Source: an uncultured Veillonella sp.
GTDB taxonomy: Bacteria; Bacillota; Negativicutes; Veillonellales; Veillonellaceae
Assembly: GCA_934183145.1 (NCBI GenBank)
Contig: CAKPSA010000025.1
Location: 1-13,603 of the forward strand
Length of the DNA stretch: 13,603 nucleotides
Direction: 5' to 3'
The notes below the pieces were generated by a model that saw only the letters and a program-made list of their open reading frames with translations, ran no database searches and was not told the DNA's origin. The stretch's first letter is position 1; every line of letters begins with the position of its first letter. The position numbers and the translations under genes were made by a program. Below, piece after piece: positions 12,902-13,603 of this stretch.

Positions 12902-12931
12902 ACTATAACAAATATTGCAATCTGTTGTCAA
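12902..12931 (-). promoter_or_regulatory. Strong minus-strand promoter of the small RNA / Abi module
   Basis: On the minus strand a perfect TTGACA (12931-12926) is followed after 18 bases by TATAGT (12907-12902), preceded by TGT, so it is also an extended -10. The start point would be near 12895. No other promoter of this quality precedes the Abi gene, which suggests that toxin mRNA arises by read-through of the RNA's terminator. The 200 bases further upstream (12932-13119) are AT-rich and contain nothing else I can name. Confidence 0.75.
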
Positions 12932-13119
12932 TGTATGTTGTAACCCCTAATTAAAGTGCTGATATCTTATTTGTATTATACTGCAAACATATGTACTTTT
13001 CTAGAAAAAAGATTGATTTAGAGGTATTTTTACGAACTTTAATGGTAAAATTTAAATGTTAAGTAAACTATTTTATTTTTCATGATTAACGAGATTATTG
13101 AAGTGTTTAATAAGCACTA

Positions 13120-13128
13120 TGGTACTAT
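13120..13128 (+). promoter_or_regulatory. Extended -10 promoter of the right-edge secreted protein gene
   Basis: TGGTACTAT fits TGnTANNAT. A TTGAAG lies at 13098-13103, a rather long 19 bases upstream. Transcription would begin near 13135, just before the AAGGGGAAGG ribosome binding site at 13137-13146. Confidence 0.45.
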
Positions 13129-13148
13129 AGTATTGTAAGGGGAAGGTT

Positions 13149-13603
13149 ATGAAAAAGGTTGTATGTGCACTGGCCACGCTAGCTTTCATAGGTTCTATAA
13201 ATGTTGCCTACGCAGATGATTTGATGCGGCTTCGCCTCAATGGTAATTCAATTTATGACCAACCTTATGGTGATCGAAATGAGTTTCCTTGTCCAGATGG
13301 ACTTGGTAGTTGCAGTATGACTGATGAGGATTATAGAAGCACTCGTAAAGGTCAATCGCTAGAGGTATTTGATACTGTATATGAGGCTAAGCAACATTTG
13401 AACTTTAAGCCGCAGTTGCCAAGTGGAGGAGAGGGACACCGCCCTGTACATGTATCTATTGTGGATTATGACGTACTACAAGTAGTGTATGCTTATCATG
13501 AGCTTTTAAAAGGAAAATACTTTGATCGTGTAGATGATATGCCAAAGTATATTAAGTATCGCGTATCTACAGTATCTGGCAATATTGCTGGTGACTATAA
13601 GGA
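13149..13603 (+). CDS. Secreted protein, paralogue of the 2033-2617 product (3' end outside window)
   Basis: The frame is open from ATG 13149 to the end of the window, 151 codons plus two bases. Residues 1-22 form a signal peptide (MKKVV, a hydrophobic core, and a cut after AYA before Asp23). The mature part begins with a stretch not found in the paralogue, containing two cysteines in CPDGLGSC (48-55) that could form a disulphide. From about residue 74 it follows the 2033 protein: F-x-TV-x-EA, PQLP (88-91), VSIVDYDVLQVVYAY (102-116, with DVLQVVYAY unchanged), IKYRVST (135-141) and GNIAGDY (144-150). Function is unknown. Exported proteins of this kind in diderm Firmicutes may be periplasmic or surface-associated. 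The start is supported by GGGGAAGG a few bases upstream. The full length cannot be judged. Confidence 0.85.
   Translation, partial: MKKVVCALATLAFIGSINVAYADDLMRLRLNGNSIYDQPYGDRNEFPCPDGLGSCSMTDEDYRSTRKGQSLEVFDTVYEAKQHLNFKPQLPSGGEGHRPVHVSIVDYDVLQVVYAYHELLKGKYFDRVDDMPKYIKYRVSTVSGNIAGDYK

Noticed and set aside
1..13603. tRNA genes, rRNA, CRISPR arrays, insertion sequences
   Set aside because: I looked for cloverleaf-type pairs with CCA ends, regularly spaced repeats and transposase motifs and saw none.

Overview
The window looks like a chromosomal piece of a low-GC, diderm Firmicute of the Veillonella type (Negativicutes). This is an inference from family resemblance: an electron-transfer flavoprotein gene, codon and base composition, lipoprotein and secreted proteins with Gram-negative-style signal peptides, and strong AGGAGG ribosome binding sites. 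I could not run a search, so the genus is a best guess.

Layout. (1) 1-570 is the 3' end of etfA. (2) 571-1120 has no credible gene. It holds a cluster of palindromic repeats: one nearly complete 134-bp imperfect palindrome, a diverged relative, and a half copy. (3) 1121-1879 is a YdfG-type short-chain dehydrogenase. (4) 2033-2617 is a small secreted protein with a strong promoter, followed by a potential three-way-junction RNA and a terminator. Its paralogue is the partial gene at the right edge (13149-13603). (5) 2833-7679 is a five-gene ABC importer operon of the nickel/peptide class in the order permease, permease, binding lipoprotein, ATPase, ATPase. Its promoter overlaps an almost perfect Fur box, so the operon is probably iron-repressed and may import a metal or metal-chelator complex rather than peptides. 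(6) 7873-9567 is a single-cysteine ArsR-type repressor and an old-yellow-enzyme flavin oxidoreductase. Both promoters carry the same ATATCG-type inverted repeat, so they form a small regulon. (7) 9657-9750 is a decayed copy of the 3' end of the importer's last ATPase gene plus its terminator.

(8) 9844-12931 is AT-rich accessory DNA apart from one ordinary-looking small gene. It holds a multi-pass membrane protein, a small protein with PD-(D/E)XK nuclease residues, a small Cys-cluster protein on the minus strand, and an Abi_2/HEPN protein on the minus strand. Between the Abi gene and a strong minus-strand promoter lies a compact two-hairpin RNA ending in an intrinsic terminator. This arrangement matches an RNA-controlled Abi toxin module of the AbiF kind and is the most interesting part of the window.

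No tRNA, rRNA, CRISPR array, transposase or integrase was seen.
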